Source: Cobetia sp. cqz5-12 (GTDB lineage Bacteria > Pseudomonadota > Gammaproteobacteria > Pseudomonadales > Halomonadaceae). From it: DNA of 64,000 nucleotides. Where the stretch lies: NCBI RefSeq assembly GCF_016495405.1, contig NZ_CP044522.1, positions 3,271,638 through 3,335,637 on the forward strand. Reading direction: 5' to 3'. Shown one piece after another: positions 19,637 to 29,525 of this stretch. The notes below the pieces were generated by a model that worked only from the letters and a program-made list of their open reading frames with translations, was not told the DNA's origin and did not search any database. Within the stretch, counting starts at the first letter, position 1; each line of letters begins with the position of its first letter. The position numbers and the translations under genes were made by a program.

Positions 19637-20085
19637 TGGCTGCTCGCTGGACCCCGAATGTCACCGTCGCCTGCGTCGTCGAACGCGCCGGGCGCTACCT
19701 GATCGTCGAGGAAGACAAGGGCGGGCCCTGCACGGTGTTCAACCAGCCCGCCGGCCATCTCGAACCCCATGAGCGCATCATCGACGGCGTGCAACGCGAA
19801 GTCCGCGAGGAAACTGCCTGGCGCATCCTGCTGACCGGCTATCTCGGCCTCTATGTGCATGTGGCCGAGGATGGCACCCACTTCCACTCCCACAGTTTCG
19901 AGGCCGCCGCCCTTGAGCACCTGTGCACGCCGCTGGACCCTGACATCGTCAGAACGCACTGGTTGTCGCTTGAGGAGATCGAGCAACTCGAGGACATGGG
20001 CCGCCTGCGCAGCCCGCTGGTGACCCGTCGCATCCGCGATAGCCAGCGCGGCAAGCGTTTCCCGCTGGATGTGCTGCACGATTGA
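19636..20085 (+). CDS. nudJ: Nudix phosphatase NudJ
   Basis: Nudix hydrolase of 149 aa, comparable to E. coli NudJ (HMP-PP, thiamine-PP and nucleoside di/triphosphate phosphatase). The Nudix box spans about residues 40-62: GHLEPHE followed by REVREETAW. The usual glycine late in the box is Ala and the last hydrophobic is Trp. The other metal-binding glutamates are present. It is translationally coupled to rluE and upstream of mnmA, the E. coli order. Confidence 0.93.
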   Translation: MAARWTPNVTVACVVERAGRYLIVEEDKGGPCTVFNQPAGHLEPHERIIDGVQREVREETAWRILLTGYLGLYVHVAEDGTHFHSHSFEAAALEHLCTPLDPDIVRTHWLSLEEIEQLEDMGRLRSPLVTRRIRDSQRGKRFPLDVLHD

Positions 20086-20191
20086 GCGATTGTCCGCGCA
20101 GCAAGTCCGCCGCCGGGCATGCTGCGAGCGGCGCATCTGGCCCAGTGCGGTAGACGGCGCAGGCGGGGTGAATCCCCCCCCCGCATTCAGG

Positions 20192-20197
20192 TATAAT
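20192..20197 (+). promoter_or_regulatory. Consensus -10 box ahead of mnmA
   Basis: TATAAT 89 nt upstream of the mnmA ATG, preceded by a run of C residues and with no good -35. It suggests that mnmA-hflD have their own promoter inside the rluE-purB group. Confidence 0.5.
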
Positions 20198-20285
20198 CCC
20201 GCCAATTCAAGCGGCGCCAGAATGACGGGGCTGCCGCCTCCCCTGTTTGTGACAACCCGCGGCCATGCGGGTGACGAGAGAACTG

Positions 20286-21467
20286 ATGACCGCTGAAACC
20301 GGTACCAGAACCAAGGTCATCGTCGGCATGTCCGGCGGTGTCGACTCCTCCGTCTCTGCCCTGTTGTTGATGGAGCAGGGCTACCACGTCGAAGGCCTGT
20401 TCATGAAGAACTGGGACGAAGACGACGGTAGCGAATACTGCACCGCCCTCGAAGACCTGGCCGACGCCCAGTCCGTGTGCGACAAGCTCGGCATCAAGCT
20501 GCACACCGCCAACTTCGCCGCGGAATACTGGGACAACGTCTTCGAGCATTTCCTGGCCGAGTACAAGGCGGGCCGCACGCCGAATCCCGACATCCTGTGC
20601 AACCGCGAGATCAAGTTCAAGGTCTTCCTCGAGTATGCCGAGATGCTGGGCGCCGAGCTGATCGCCACCGGTCACTACGTGCGTGGCGGCGTGCGTGATG
20701 GTCTCCCGCGCCTGCTCAAGGGCCTGGATACCAACAAGGACCAGAGCTACTTCCTGCATGCCGTGCCGCAGGCGGCCATCGCGCGCACCCTGTTCCCTGT
20801 CGGTGAGCTCGAGAAGCACGAAGTGCGCGCCATCGCCGAGAAGCATGAGCTGATCACCGCGCGCAAGAAGGATTCCACCGGCATCTGCTTCATCGGCGAG
20901 CGGCGTTTCGCCGACTTCCTCAAGCAGTACCTGCCCGCTCAGCCCGGCAAGATCGAGACCCCCGATGGCGACGTCATCGGCGAGCACATGGGCCTGATGT
21001 ACTACACCCTCGGCCAGCGCCAGGGGCTGGGAATTGGCGGCCTCAAGCGCTATCCGGACGCGCCCTGGTTCGTGTGTGCCAAGGATCTGGAGCGCAACGT
21101 GCTGATCGCCGTGCAAGGCAAGCACCACGACCTGCTCTACACTCAGGCGTTGAGCACCGAATCCGTCGACTGGGTCGCGGGCGAGCCGCCGCAGACCGAC
21201 GCCAATGGCGAGCTGCGCATTCGCTGCAAGAACCGCTATCGCCAGGAAGATCAGGCCGCGACCTTGATCGTCAATGACGGCCAGCGTGTCGAGGTGCGTT
21301 TCGATGAACCGCAACGCGCCGTCACGCCCGGCCAGTCCGCCGTTTTCTATCTCGGCGACATCTGTCTGGGCGGCGGCGTGATCGACGCCGCCTGGAAACT
21401 TCCGGCGGTGGACGCCAGCGCTTCCACCGCCCCGCTCTCTGGCCCCGAGGAGTCCGCCGCGCAATGA
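20286..21467 (+). CDS. mnmA: tRNA-specific 2-thiouridylase MnmA
   Basis: Transfers sulfur to U34 of tRNA Lys/Glu/Gln using ATP and a persulfide relay; 393 aa. Seen are the PP-loop [11 protein letters not shown] (about residues 14-24), the NWDEDD acidic patch, the first active cysteine in [11 protein letters not shown] (about 104), and the second in [12 protein letters not shown] (about 201). The start at MTAETGT follows GAGAG; an ATG 21 nt upstream is possible. It overlaps hflD by 4 nt (ATGA), the same tight coupling as in E. coli. Confidence 0.97.
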   Translation: MTAETGTRTKVIVGMSGGVDSSVSALLLMEQGYHVEGLFMKNWDEDDGSEYCTALEDLADAQSVCDKLGIKLHTANFAAEYWDNVFEHFLAEYKAGRTPNPDILCNREIKFKVFLEYAEMLGAELIATGHYVRGGVRDGLPRLLKGLDTNKDQSYFLHAVPQAAIARTLFPVGELEKHEVRAIAEKHELITARKKDSTGICFIGERRFADFLKQYLPAQPGKIETPDGDVIGEHMGLMYYTLGQRQGLGIGGLKRYPDAPWFVCAKDLERNVLIAVQGKHHDLLYTQALSTESVDWVAGEPPQTDANGELRIRCKNRYRQEDQAATLIVNDGQRVEVRFDEPQRAVTPGQSAVFYLGDICLGGGVIDAAWKLPAVDASASTAPLSGPEESAAQ

Positions 21468-22099
21468 CCAGCGTGCCGATCCGTCCCGTCACTGATACCA
21501 CTACCCGCCAGGCACTTTCGCTGGCGGGCGTCTTCCAGGCAGCTGCGCTGGTCGATGAGCTGGCCCGCCATGGCCAGTGCGATGAGCGCGCCTGGGAAAC
21601 CCTGGTCAATGCCACGCTGGATACCAATCCCGAAAGCTTCGAAGCCATCTACGGCGGGCACCATAATCGCCTGCGGCTCGGCATCGACACCGTCAGTGCA
21701 GTGATGGAACGTCGCCAGGTCTCGCCCGTGGTGATGCGCTATGGCTTCTCGCTGGTGATGCTGATGAGCAAGCTCAAGAAGGACCCGGACATGCTGGACA
21801 AGCTGGGCGCGGGTCTCACACGCATCCAGGGCCAGGCAGAACACTTCGGGCCGACCCACGAGAACGTGATCGCCAGTCTGGGCGAGCTCTACCAGCAGAC
21901 CCTCTCCACCTTCCACTATCGGATCGTGGTGCAGGGCGACCCCGGCCTGCTGCAGCAGCGCATGATGCCGGAACGCATCCGCTGTGCCCTGCTGGCAGGC
22001 GTGCGCTTCGCCCTGCTGTGGGACCAGCAGGGTGGCCGTCGCTGGAAGCTGGTCTTCCAGCGCAGCGCGCTCAAGAAGTCATTGCAGCAGCTGGGCTGA
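21464..22099 (+). CDS. hflD: High frequency lysogenization protein HflD homolog
   Basis: HflD-family protein of 211 aa, mostly helical. Conserved segments are [32 protein letters not shown] and the C-terminal [20 protein letters not shown]. In E. coli HflD binds phage lambda CII at the membrane periphery; its housekeeping role is unclear. Position between mnmA and purB is conserved. It starts at the ATGA overlap with mnmA. Confidence 0.94.
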   Translation: MTSVPIRPVTDTTTRQALSLAGVFQAAALVDELARHGQCDERAWETLVNATLDTNPESFEAIYGGHHNRLRLGIDTVSAVMERRQVSPVVMRYGFSLVMLMSKLKKDPDMLDKLGAGLTRIQGQAEHFGPTHENVIASLGELYQQTLSTFHYRIVVQGDPGLLQQRMMPERIRCALLAGVRFALLWDQQGGRRWKLVFQRSALKKSLQQLG

Positions 22100-22147
22100 G
22101 CCGAGACCGCTCGCGCTCGCGCCAGCGCGTCACCTGACGCAACCTGA

Positions 22148-23620
<1,473 letters not shown>

Positions 23621-23646
23621 GCGGCGCAGGTCACTGCAAGTCTTGA

Positions 23647-23672
23647 GACGCCGGGGCCTCTGCTCCGGCGTC
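23647..23672 (+). terminator. Hairpin after purB
   Basis: GACGCCGG and CCGGCGTC arms enclosing GGCCTCTGCT, with extra GC pairs possible inside. There is no U tract, so it may be a weak terminator or processing hairpin. Confidence 0.6.
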
Positions 23673-23891
23673 ATGCATTGCGTATTAGCCAGCATGCAGC
23701 ACGCTGCACATTAAGCGACACACTGGATTCACGACCACTGATGCTCTCCGTCAGTGGGCACGACATGCCACGCCCCACCTGGGCTGGCATGGAACGCATC
23801 GCCTTCTGCCATCCGGCAAAACGGCTTCAACGACGTCATCGCGAGACCGCTGCCCCCTGACAGGCTGCCGTTCGCGTTCGAGAGGTTCTGC

Positions 23892-25136
23892 ATGAGCACA
23901 TCCCCCGCCCCCCGCGACACCGACACGCCACTGGCACTGTTGGGCGGCCTGAGCATCCGTGAATTCCTGCGCGATTACTGGCAGCAGAAGCCACTGCTGA
24001 TCCGCGGGGCCTTCGCAGACTTCGAGACGCCGCTGGAAGCCGATGAACTGGCCGGCCTGGCCTGTGAAGATGGCATCGAAGCGCGTCTGGTCGAGGAAAA
24101 CGGCCCGGACAAGGCCTGGCAGGTCAGCCACGGCCCCTTCGATGAAGCGACCTTCGCGCGTCTCGACGCCAAGGACGACAGCCAGTGGAGCCTGCTGGTG
24201 CAGGCGGTGGACCATTACGTCCCCGATGTCGCCGCGCTGTTCGAGCCCTTCACCTTCCTGCCGCGCTGGCGCCTCGATGACATCATGATCAGCTACGCGC
24301 CGACCGGTGGCAGCGTCGGCCCGCATCTGGACAACTACGATGTCTTCCTGCTGCAGGCCCAGGGCCAGCGTCATTGGCAGCTGGGTGGCATGCACGGTGA
24401 CGACGCCGAGATCATCGATGGCATCGACCTGCGCATCCTCAAGCACTTCGAGGTCACGCCGGGCGAGGACTGGGTGCTGGAACCCGGCGACATGCTCTAC
24501 GTGCCGCCGCGCCTGGCGCACCACGGCGTCAGCCAGTCCGATGACTGCATGACCATCTCCGTCGGCTTCCGTGCACCGTCCGCCGATGAAGTCGTCACCT
24601 CCTACGCCGACTATCTGGGTGCCAGCCTGCCGGAATCGCTGCGCTACCGTGATCAGGGCATGGCACCGGTCGCCAATGCCGGCGAGCTGGACGACGCCTC
24701 GCTGGAGCGTGTGCGCGAATTGCTGCTCAGCACGCTGGACAACCCGACCCAGCTGGCACAGTGGTTCGGTCGCTACATGACCCAGCCCAAGTATCTGGAG
24801 CAGCTCGCCACCCGCGAACCGGCCCTAAAGACGCATGAGCTGGTCGAGTATCTGGAAGATGAAGGCGTACTGGTGCGCTCCCTGGGCTCACGCTTCGCCT
24901 TCCGTCACGGTGAGAATGGCACCAGCACGCTGTTCGTCGATGGCGATGGCATCCCGGCCCCTCAGCCGCTGGCGGAAGCGCTGGCCTCTGATCAGCGCCT
25001 CACGGCGGTGTTGCTTGACTACACCACGGCAGACCTTGATCGCAGTGCCGTGGTCAGCCTGCTGACGGCGCTGATCAACCGCGGCAGCCTGATACTGGAA
25101 TGTGACCTTCAGGACGAAGAGGACGATGAAGAATGA
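23892..25136 (+). CDS. roxA: Ribosomal oxygenase RoxA (50S L16 arginine hydroxylase, cupin/JmjC-like)
   Basis: Fe(II)/2-oxoglutarate oxygenase of 414 aa similar to E. coli YcfD/RoxA, which hydroxylates an arginine of ribosomal protein L16. The metal triad is visible as GPHLDNYD (HxD, about residues 145-147) and a distal His in RLAHHGVSQ (about 210). WRLDDIMISYAPTGGSVG precedes it, and a winged-helix dimer domain occupies the C-terminus. The start is the ATG after AGAGG; the open frame extends further upstream without support. The acidic tail ends EEDDEE. It overlaps the next gene by 4 nt. Confidence 0.93.
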   Translation: MSTSPAPRDTDTPLALLGGLSIREFLRDYWQQKPLLIRGAFADFETPLEADELAGLACEDGIEARLVEENGPDKAWQVSHGPFDEATFARLDAKDDSQWSLLVQAVDHYVPDVAALFEPFTFLPRWRLDDIMISYAPTGGSVGPHLDNYDVFLLQAQGQRHWQLGGMHGDDAEIIDGIDLRILKHFEVTPGEDWVLEPGDMLYVPPRLAHHGVSQSDDCMTISVGFRAPSADEVVTSYADYLGASLPESLRYRDQGMAPVANAGELDDASLERVRELLLSTLDNPTQLAQWFGRYMTQPKYLEQLATREPALKTHELVEYLEDEGVLVRSLGSRFAFRHGENGTSTLFVDGDGIPAPQPLAEALASDQRLTAVLLDYTTADLDRSAVVSLLTALINRGSLILECDLQDEEDDEE

Positions 25137-25564
25137 GTGACGCCATGATCAGCCTGGAACGGGGCGACTGGCAGACGCTGGGCAACGAGGCCAGCGAGAT
25201 CCGCCGCGTCGTGTTCATCGAGGAACAGCAGGTGCCGCAGGAGGAAGAGTGGGACGGACGCGACGATGTCTGCGAACACTTCCTCGTGCATCTGGATGGT
25301 CGTACCGTCGGCACGGCCCGTCTGTTGCCGGACGGCCATGTCGGCCGCGTCGCCATCCTCGCCGAAGCGCGCGGGCTGGGGCTTGGCCAACGCCTGATGG
25401 AAGCGGTCATCCATGCTGCGCGTGAGGCTGGCCATGCTGAAGTACTGCTGGATGCTCAGACCCATGCGCTGGAATTCTATCAACGCCTCGGCTTCACGGC
25501 TTACGGCGGCGAGTTTCTCGACGCCGGCATACCGCACCGCAGCATGCGCTTGATTCTGAACTGA
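25133..25564 (+). CDS. GNAT-family N-acetyltransferase (YjcF-like)
   Basis: Small acetyl-CoA-dependent acetyltransferase, 143 aa. The acetyl-CoA loop is seen as VAILAEARGLGLGQRLM (R-G-x-G-x-G/R type), preceded by VGTARLLPDGHVGRV and followed by HALEFYQRLGFTAYG. The substrate is unknown. The ATGA overlap with roxA indicates coupled translation, which is compatible with a shared theme of ribosome or protein modification but does not prove it. It is followed by a strong terminator. Confidence 0.88.
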   Translation: MSDAMISLERGDWQTLGNEASEIRRVVFIEEQQVPQEEEWDGRDDVCEHFLVHLDGRTVGTARLLPDGHVGRVAILAEARGLGLGQRLMEAVIHAAREAGHAEVLLDAQTHALEFYQRLGFTAYGGEFLDAGIPHRSMRLILN

Positions 25565-25584
25565 ATTTTAGCGTCATGCTCAGG

Positions 25585-25615
25585 AAAACCGGCCCCATCT
25601 GGGGCCGGTTTTTTT
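25585..25615 (+). terminator. Rho-independent terminator after the acetyltransferase gene
   Basis: 12-bp stem AAAACCGGCCCC / GGGGCCGGTTTT with ATCT loop, extended by further T residues (7 Ts in a row), 20 nt after the stop codon. Confidence 0.95.
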
Positions 25616-25720
25616 GTGCCTTGAAGTGTCTTGTAGTCTGGCTACAACCCGCTCCTTGACCAAATCATCATTCCAAAAGCCCCATGGATACTGACATCAT
25701 GACGTCATTGAGAAATATTA

Positions 25721-25780
25721 AAACGACTGTTTGCCAACGAGAATTCCGCAACGTTGAAACCGATATAAAACGATCGTTTT
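25721..25780. promoter_or_regulatory. Two AAAC-N4-GTTT operator-like palindromes
   Basis: Site 1 at 25721-25732 reads AAACGACTGTTT. Site 2 at 25767-25780 is a perfect 14-bp palindrome, AAAACGATCGTTTT. The centres are 47 nt apart. The pattern matches the published style of PsrA (TetR family) sites in pseudomonads. They lie in the AT-rich region ahead of the unrecognised gene at 25.9 kb and about 1.1 kb before aceA. Confidence 0.6.
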
Positions 25781-25902
25781 AATGCGACCAAGGAATGAAA
25801 GACAGCACTCAGTTTCGGAGCGATGCTAGAGATCAGGTCATTTACGCTGCACTGCGACATGACACGCTGCCAGATCCGGCACCGCCTTCAGGAGATTCGC
25901 CC

Positions 25903-26655
25903 ATGCTCACCTCAGACACACGAACGCAGACCACCCTGATGGGCGGTAGAGGTGACCAGGTACTCGGGCATCCTGAAGATGCCTCTCTGGCCGAACAATG
26001 GCACAACGCCGAGATCCGCACGCGGATTCTCAAGCTGGCGCGCCCCCTCAAGGACCTGCTGCCACCGCAGACAGCGGAGACGGTGGCGGCACAGGCGCAG
26101 ACGATCTGTCATCTGAGTCGCGACCAGCGCTGGCAGCTTCCCGGCGACCAGTGGCAACTGCGCTCACAGGCCAGCGGATGGCAGCTGCAGCGCCATGCAG
26201 AGCAGACAGCGACCACCGACGTGCAGGACGCGTCTGACCAGCTGGCACTTGCCGGACTCACAGATGACGTGAAGGGGATGCAACTGGGCAACCGTCCGCT
26301 CCCCCGGGCCCTCTGGACCCTGGCCGCCGCGCGGCATCGCGGCGAACGTCATTCGGTGCTGGCCATTGCCCAGATCAGCAGCGTGCGCGAAGCGCTGTGC
26401 TGGGGAGAGCTGATCTCACGGCTGCGCGCGCCGAACGGCAGACCACCGCGCATCGCCCTCACCCTCAGCCACTGCACGTTACCCACGCTGGAAGCCAGTC
26501 TGTACTTCCTGATGCCCTGGTTGGACAGCATCACGCTGACAGCCGCACCCGGCCTGGAAACTGCCTGCCTTGGCGTGATCAAGGCTCGCTTCAGACTTGC
26601 CGAGCCAGTGGAGCTCGACAACGCCACCGACGACGCCTGCTGTCGCACGGCGTGA
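25903..26655 (+). CDS. Protein of unknown function
   Basis: Not recognised. The ORF can start at 25795, but the ATG at 25903 has a better ribosome site (CAGGAGATTCGCCC) and gives 250 aa. The protein is soluble, with no signal peptide and no membrane helix. The N-terminal third is polar and Gln-rich. The C-terminal half is more ordered, with SVLAIAQISSVREALCWGEL and a Leu-rich stretch (TLEASLYFLMPWLDSI), and it ends with two adjacent cysteines. Codon use and GC3 look like neighbours, so it is probably a real gene. The two palindromic operators upstream suggest regulation, and aceA lies 198 nt downstream, so a role near acetate/fatty-acid metabolism or its control is only a guess. Confidence 0.6.
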   Translation: MLTSDTRTQTTLMGGRGDQVLGHPEDASLAEQWHNAEIRTRILKLARPLKDLLPPQTAETVAAQAQTICHLSRDQRWQLPGDQWQLRSQASGWQLQRHAEQTATTDVQDASDQLALAGLTDDVKGMQLGNRPLPRALWTLAAARHRGERHSVLAIAQISSVREALCWGELISRLRAPNGRPPRIALTLSHCTLPTLEASLYFLMPWLDSITLTAAPGLETACLGVIKARFRLAEPVELDNATDDACCRTA

Positions 26656-26853
26656 CTCCACTGACAACGCCTGAAAGATCAATAACAACAACAAACTGTC
26701 ATGCAGCAACCTCAAGACGCCGAGCACCGCCACTCCCATTTCACGCGGCGCTCTCGCGTCAACGGCCAGACGATAGACAAGCGAACAGCAACAAGACACA
26801 GACAACACGCCAGGGGCTGAGCCCCGACGACGAAGCCATCAGGAGATGCCACC

Positions 26854-28164
26854 ATGAGTCACACACGTGCCGATCAGATTGCCGCGCTCGAAAAGGACTG
26901 GGCCGAGAATCCGCGCTGGAAAGGGATCACTCGTCCCTATTCCGCCGAGGATGTGGTGCGCCTGCGCGGTTCCGTCCAGGAAGCCAATACCCTGGCGACC
27001 CGCGGTGCCGAGAAGCTCTGGAAACTGGTCAATGGTGATGCCAAGAAGGGCTACGTCAACTGTCTGGGCGCCCTGACCGGGGGCCAGGCCATGCAACAGG
27101 TGAAGGCCGGTATCGAGGCCATCTACCTGTCTGGCTGGCAGGTCGCCGCCGACAACAACACCAGTGAAGCCATGTACCCGGATCAGTCGCTCTATCCGGT
27201 GGATTCCGTGCCGACCGTGGTCAAACGCATCAACAACACCTTCCGCCGCGCCGACCAGATCCAGTGGCAGAAAGGTGCCAACCCGGGCGATGCCGGCTTC
27301 GTCGATTACTTCGCGCCTATCGTGGCGGATGCCGAGGCCGGTTTCGGTGGCGTGCTCAATGGCTACGAGCTGATGACCGCCATGATCCGTGCGGGCGCCT
27401 CCGGGGTGCACTTCGAGGACCAGCTGGCCTCGGTCAAGAAGTGTGGCCACATGGGCGGCAAGGTGCTGGTGCCGACTCAGGAAGCGGTGCAGAAGCTGGT
27501 CGCCGCTCGCCTGGCCGCTGACGTGGCGGGTGTCCCGACCCTGGTCATCGCACGTACCGATGCCAACGCCGCTGACCTGATCACCTCGGATGTCGATGAC
27601 TACGACAAGCCGTTCCTGACCGGTGAGCGCTCCGACGAAGGCTTCTATCGCGTCAATGCAGGTCTGGATCAAGCCATTGCCCGCGGCCTGGCCTACGCGC
27701 CCTACTCCGACCTGATCTGGTGTGAAACCGCCAAGCCGGACCTCGAGGAAGCGCGCCGCTTCGCCGAAGCGATCAAGAAGGAATACCCGGACCAGCTGCT
27801 GGCCTACAACTGCTCGCCTTCATTCAATTGGAAGAAGAACCTCGACGACGCCACCATCGCCAGGTTCCAGCAGGAACTGTCGGACATGGGCTACAAGTAC
27901 CAGTTCATCACCCTGGCCGGTATCCACAACATGTGGTTCAACATGTTCGATCTTGCCTACGACTATGCGCAGGGCGAAGGCATGAAGCACTACGTCGAAA
28001 AGGTGCAGGAAGCCGAATTCGCCGCAGCCGAGAAGGGCTACACCTTCGTGGCGCACCAGCAGGAAGTCGGCACCGGTTACTTCGATGACATGACCAATGT
28101 CATTCAGGGCGGCAACTCCTCCGTCACCGCGCTGACGGGCTCCACGGAAGAAGACCAGTTCTAG
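26854..28164 (+). CDS. aceA: Isocitrate lyase
   Basis: Glyoxylate-shunt enzyme of 436 aa that splits isocitrate into glyoxylate and succinate. Seen are [15 protein letters not shown], the [22 protein letters not shown] segment, the signature [11 protein letters not shown] with the catalytic cysteine (about residue 196), and [11 protein letters not shown]. The ATG is preceded by CAGGAGATG at ideal spacing. Malate synthase is not in the window. The size matches E. coli-type short AceA. It has its own terminator. Competition with icd (17.5 kb) for isocitrate is the regulated branch point. Confidence 0.98.
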   Translation: MSHTRADQIAALEKDWAENPRWKGITRPYSAEDVVRLRGSVQEANTLATRGAEKLWKLVNGDAKKGYVNCLGALTGGQAMQQVKAGIEAIYLSGWQVAADNNTSEAMYPDQSLYPVDSVPTVVKRINNTFRRADQIQWQKGANPGDAGFVDYFAPIVADAEAGFGGVLNGYELMTAMIRAGASGVHFEDQLASVKKCGHMGGKVLVPTQEAVQKLVAARLAADVAGVPTLVIARTDANAADLITSDVDDYDKPFLTGERSDEGFYRVNAGLDQAIARGLAYAPYSDLIWCETAKPDLEEARRFAEAIKKEYPDQLLAYNCSPSFNWKKNLDDATIARFQQELSDMGYKYQFITLAGIHNMWFNMFDLAYDYAQGEGMKHYVEKVQEAEFAAAEKGYTFVAHQQEVGTGYFDDMTNVIQGGNSSVTALTGSTEEDQF

Positions 28165-28247
28165 ACCGCTGACATCGCGGTATGACACCTGGACATAGCA
28201 CCTCGAAATGACGAGATTGCGCGAGGTGCCACCCGCAGACTGACCGA

Positions 28248-28269
28248 AGCCCGCTCACGCGGGCTTTTT
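28248..28269 (+). terminator. Terminator after aceA
   Basis: 7-bp GC-rich stem AGCCCGC / GCGGGCT with TCAC loop followed by four more T residues, about 85 nt after the aceA stop. Confidence 0.88.
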
Positions 28270-28467
28270 CGTGCCTTGGCGCCGTGAATACCCGCCGCGA
28301 ATGTCCGACGTGACTACTAGCCAACGTCGACGAACGCCCCTGCGCTGACATTCACCCGGCATGGCTCATGCAGAATGCTGACGCGGTAGCACTCGCGCGA
28401 CAGGGAAGTGCAGAAGTTGCGTCACCTCAGCGTTTCAGGTCGGGAACCCGGCATGGTCGATGTGGTC

Positions 28468-28473
28468 TATAAT
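28468..28473 (+). promoter_or_regulatory. Consensus -10 box upstream of the slyB-like gene
   Basis: TATAAT about 150 nt before the lipoprotein start. There is no clear -35 at 16-18 nt. The rest of the 457-nt gap between aceA and this gene holds only the aceA terminator; no further gene is seen. Confidence 0.45.
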
Positions 28474-28622
28474 GTTAAGAAACAGTGTTCTCGCACGCCC
28501 GTCGTGACAAGAACCTGCTGGCGGCCCAAGGAAGTGATCGCCTACCTGAGCCTTGCTCTCTCAGCACTCAGCATTCTCCATCACAACCTCAAGCTGCACC
28601 GCATCATGCGAGGAGACACACC

Positions 28623-29126
28623 ATGACACTCTCACTGACTCATAAACGATCGACTGGCGCACGCCGCTGGCTGCCCGTGATCGCACTCGGCGTACTGACG
28701 CTTGGCGGCTGCGCGAACAGCGACATCTATTCCGGCAACGTCTACACCGGCGATCAGGCCAAGCGCGCGCAGTCCGTCAGCTATGGCACCATCACCTCAC
28801 TGCGTCCGGTACAGATCCAGGCACAGGATGAAGGCAGCGGCGTGCTCGGTGGCCTGGGTGGTGCGGTCGTCGGCGGCCTGCTAGGCAGCCAGATCGGCGG
28901 CGGCTCCGGCCGTGCGATCGCCACTGCCGCGGGCGCCATCGGCGGCAGCGTGGCCGGCAAGTCGATCGCCGACAACGTCGACCAGATCGACGCCTACGAG
29001 ATTGAAGTCCGCCGCGATGCCGGCGACAGCCTCATCGTCGTCCAGAAAGCCGACACCGCCTTCTCGGTTGGCCAACGTGTCCGCCTGGTCGGCTACGGCG
29101 CCAACCTGAGTGTCGCGCCTTACTGA
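28623..29126 (+). CDS. slyB: Glycine-zipper outer-membrane lipoprotein, SlyB/Pcp family
   Basis: Lipoprotein of 167 aa. The signal peptide ends in the lipobox LGGC (Cys about residue 30). A glycine-zipper 2TM region follows (GGLGGAVVGGLLGSQIGGGSG, then GAIGGSVAGKSIADNV), and the C-terminus forms a small beta domain (QRVRLVGYGANLSVAPY). In enterics SlyB stabilises outer-membrane proteins and responds to PhoPQ. The start is the ATG after CGAGGAGA. It stands alone, and an LpxR-type lipid A deacylase follows 400 nt later. Confidence 0.9.
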   Translation: MTLSLTHKRSTGARRWLPVIALGVLTLGGCANSDIYSGNVYTGDQAKRAQSVSYGTITSLRPVQIQAQDEGSGVLGGLGGAVVGGLLGSQIGGGSGRAIATAAGAIGGSVAGKSIADNVDQIDAYEIEVRRDAGDSLIVVQKADTAFSVGQRVRLVGYGANLSVAPY

Positions 29127-29140
29127 GTCTCTCGATGGCT

Positions 29141-29162
29141 GGCGCTCCCTTGCCGGAGCGCC
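29141..29162 (+). terminator. Hairpin after slyB
   Basis: 8-bp stem GGCGCTCC / GGAGCGCC with CTTGCC loop, 14 nt after the stop codon. There is no continuous U tract. Confidence 0.6.
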
Positions 29163-29525
29163 GGCCGTTCTGCTTCCGCGCCCTTTACCGATTCCTGTCG
29201 CAAGCTCTGCGCGGGAAACGCTGCCACACTTTCCCCTCGACTCGCCAAGCGAGTGGATCCCCGCGTCTCTCGCGTCTTTCACATCTCTTGCGCTCCTGTA
29301 TCTACCTCCGCTCCATCTCCTCCTGCTTGCAACTCCCGCTTTCTCCTGCCTCTCCCCTCGCTTCGCATTCCCTCCTCCGGTTACACGCATGAACGGCTCG
29401 CCTCAGCGAACAATCTGCAGATCGCCTATTGATTAACAGGCTATGAAATCGTGATTTTTTGTGCAAAGTTATACATGTGCAGCCTAACTTGACTCTGTGT
29501 ACAACTTTTCGTCCCAGGAGTTGCG
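29163..29525. other. Pyrimidine-rich intergenic tract and leader of the lpxR-like gene
   Basis: Positions about 29260-29380 are strikingly C/T-rich on the plus strand (CTCTCGCGTC, CTCCATCTCCTCC and similar). They are followed by an AT-rich stretch (29425-29490) that probably holds the promoter of the next gene. No convincing coding frame is seen. Confidence 0.55.
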
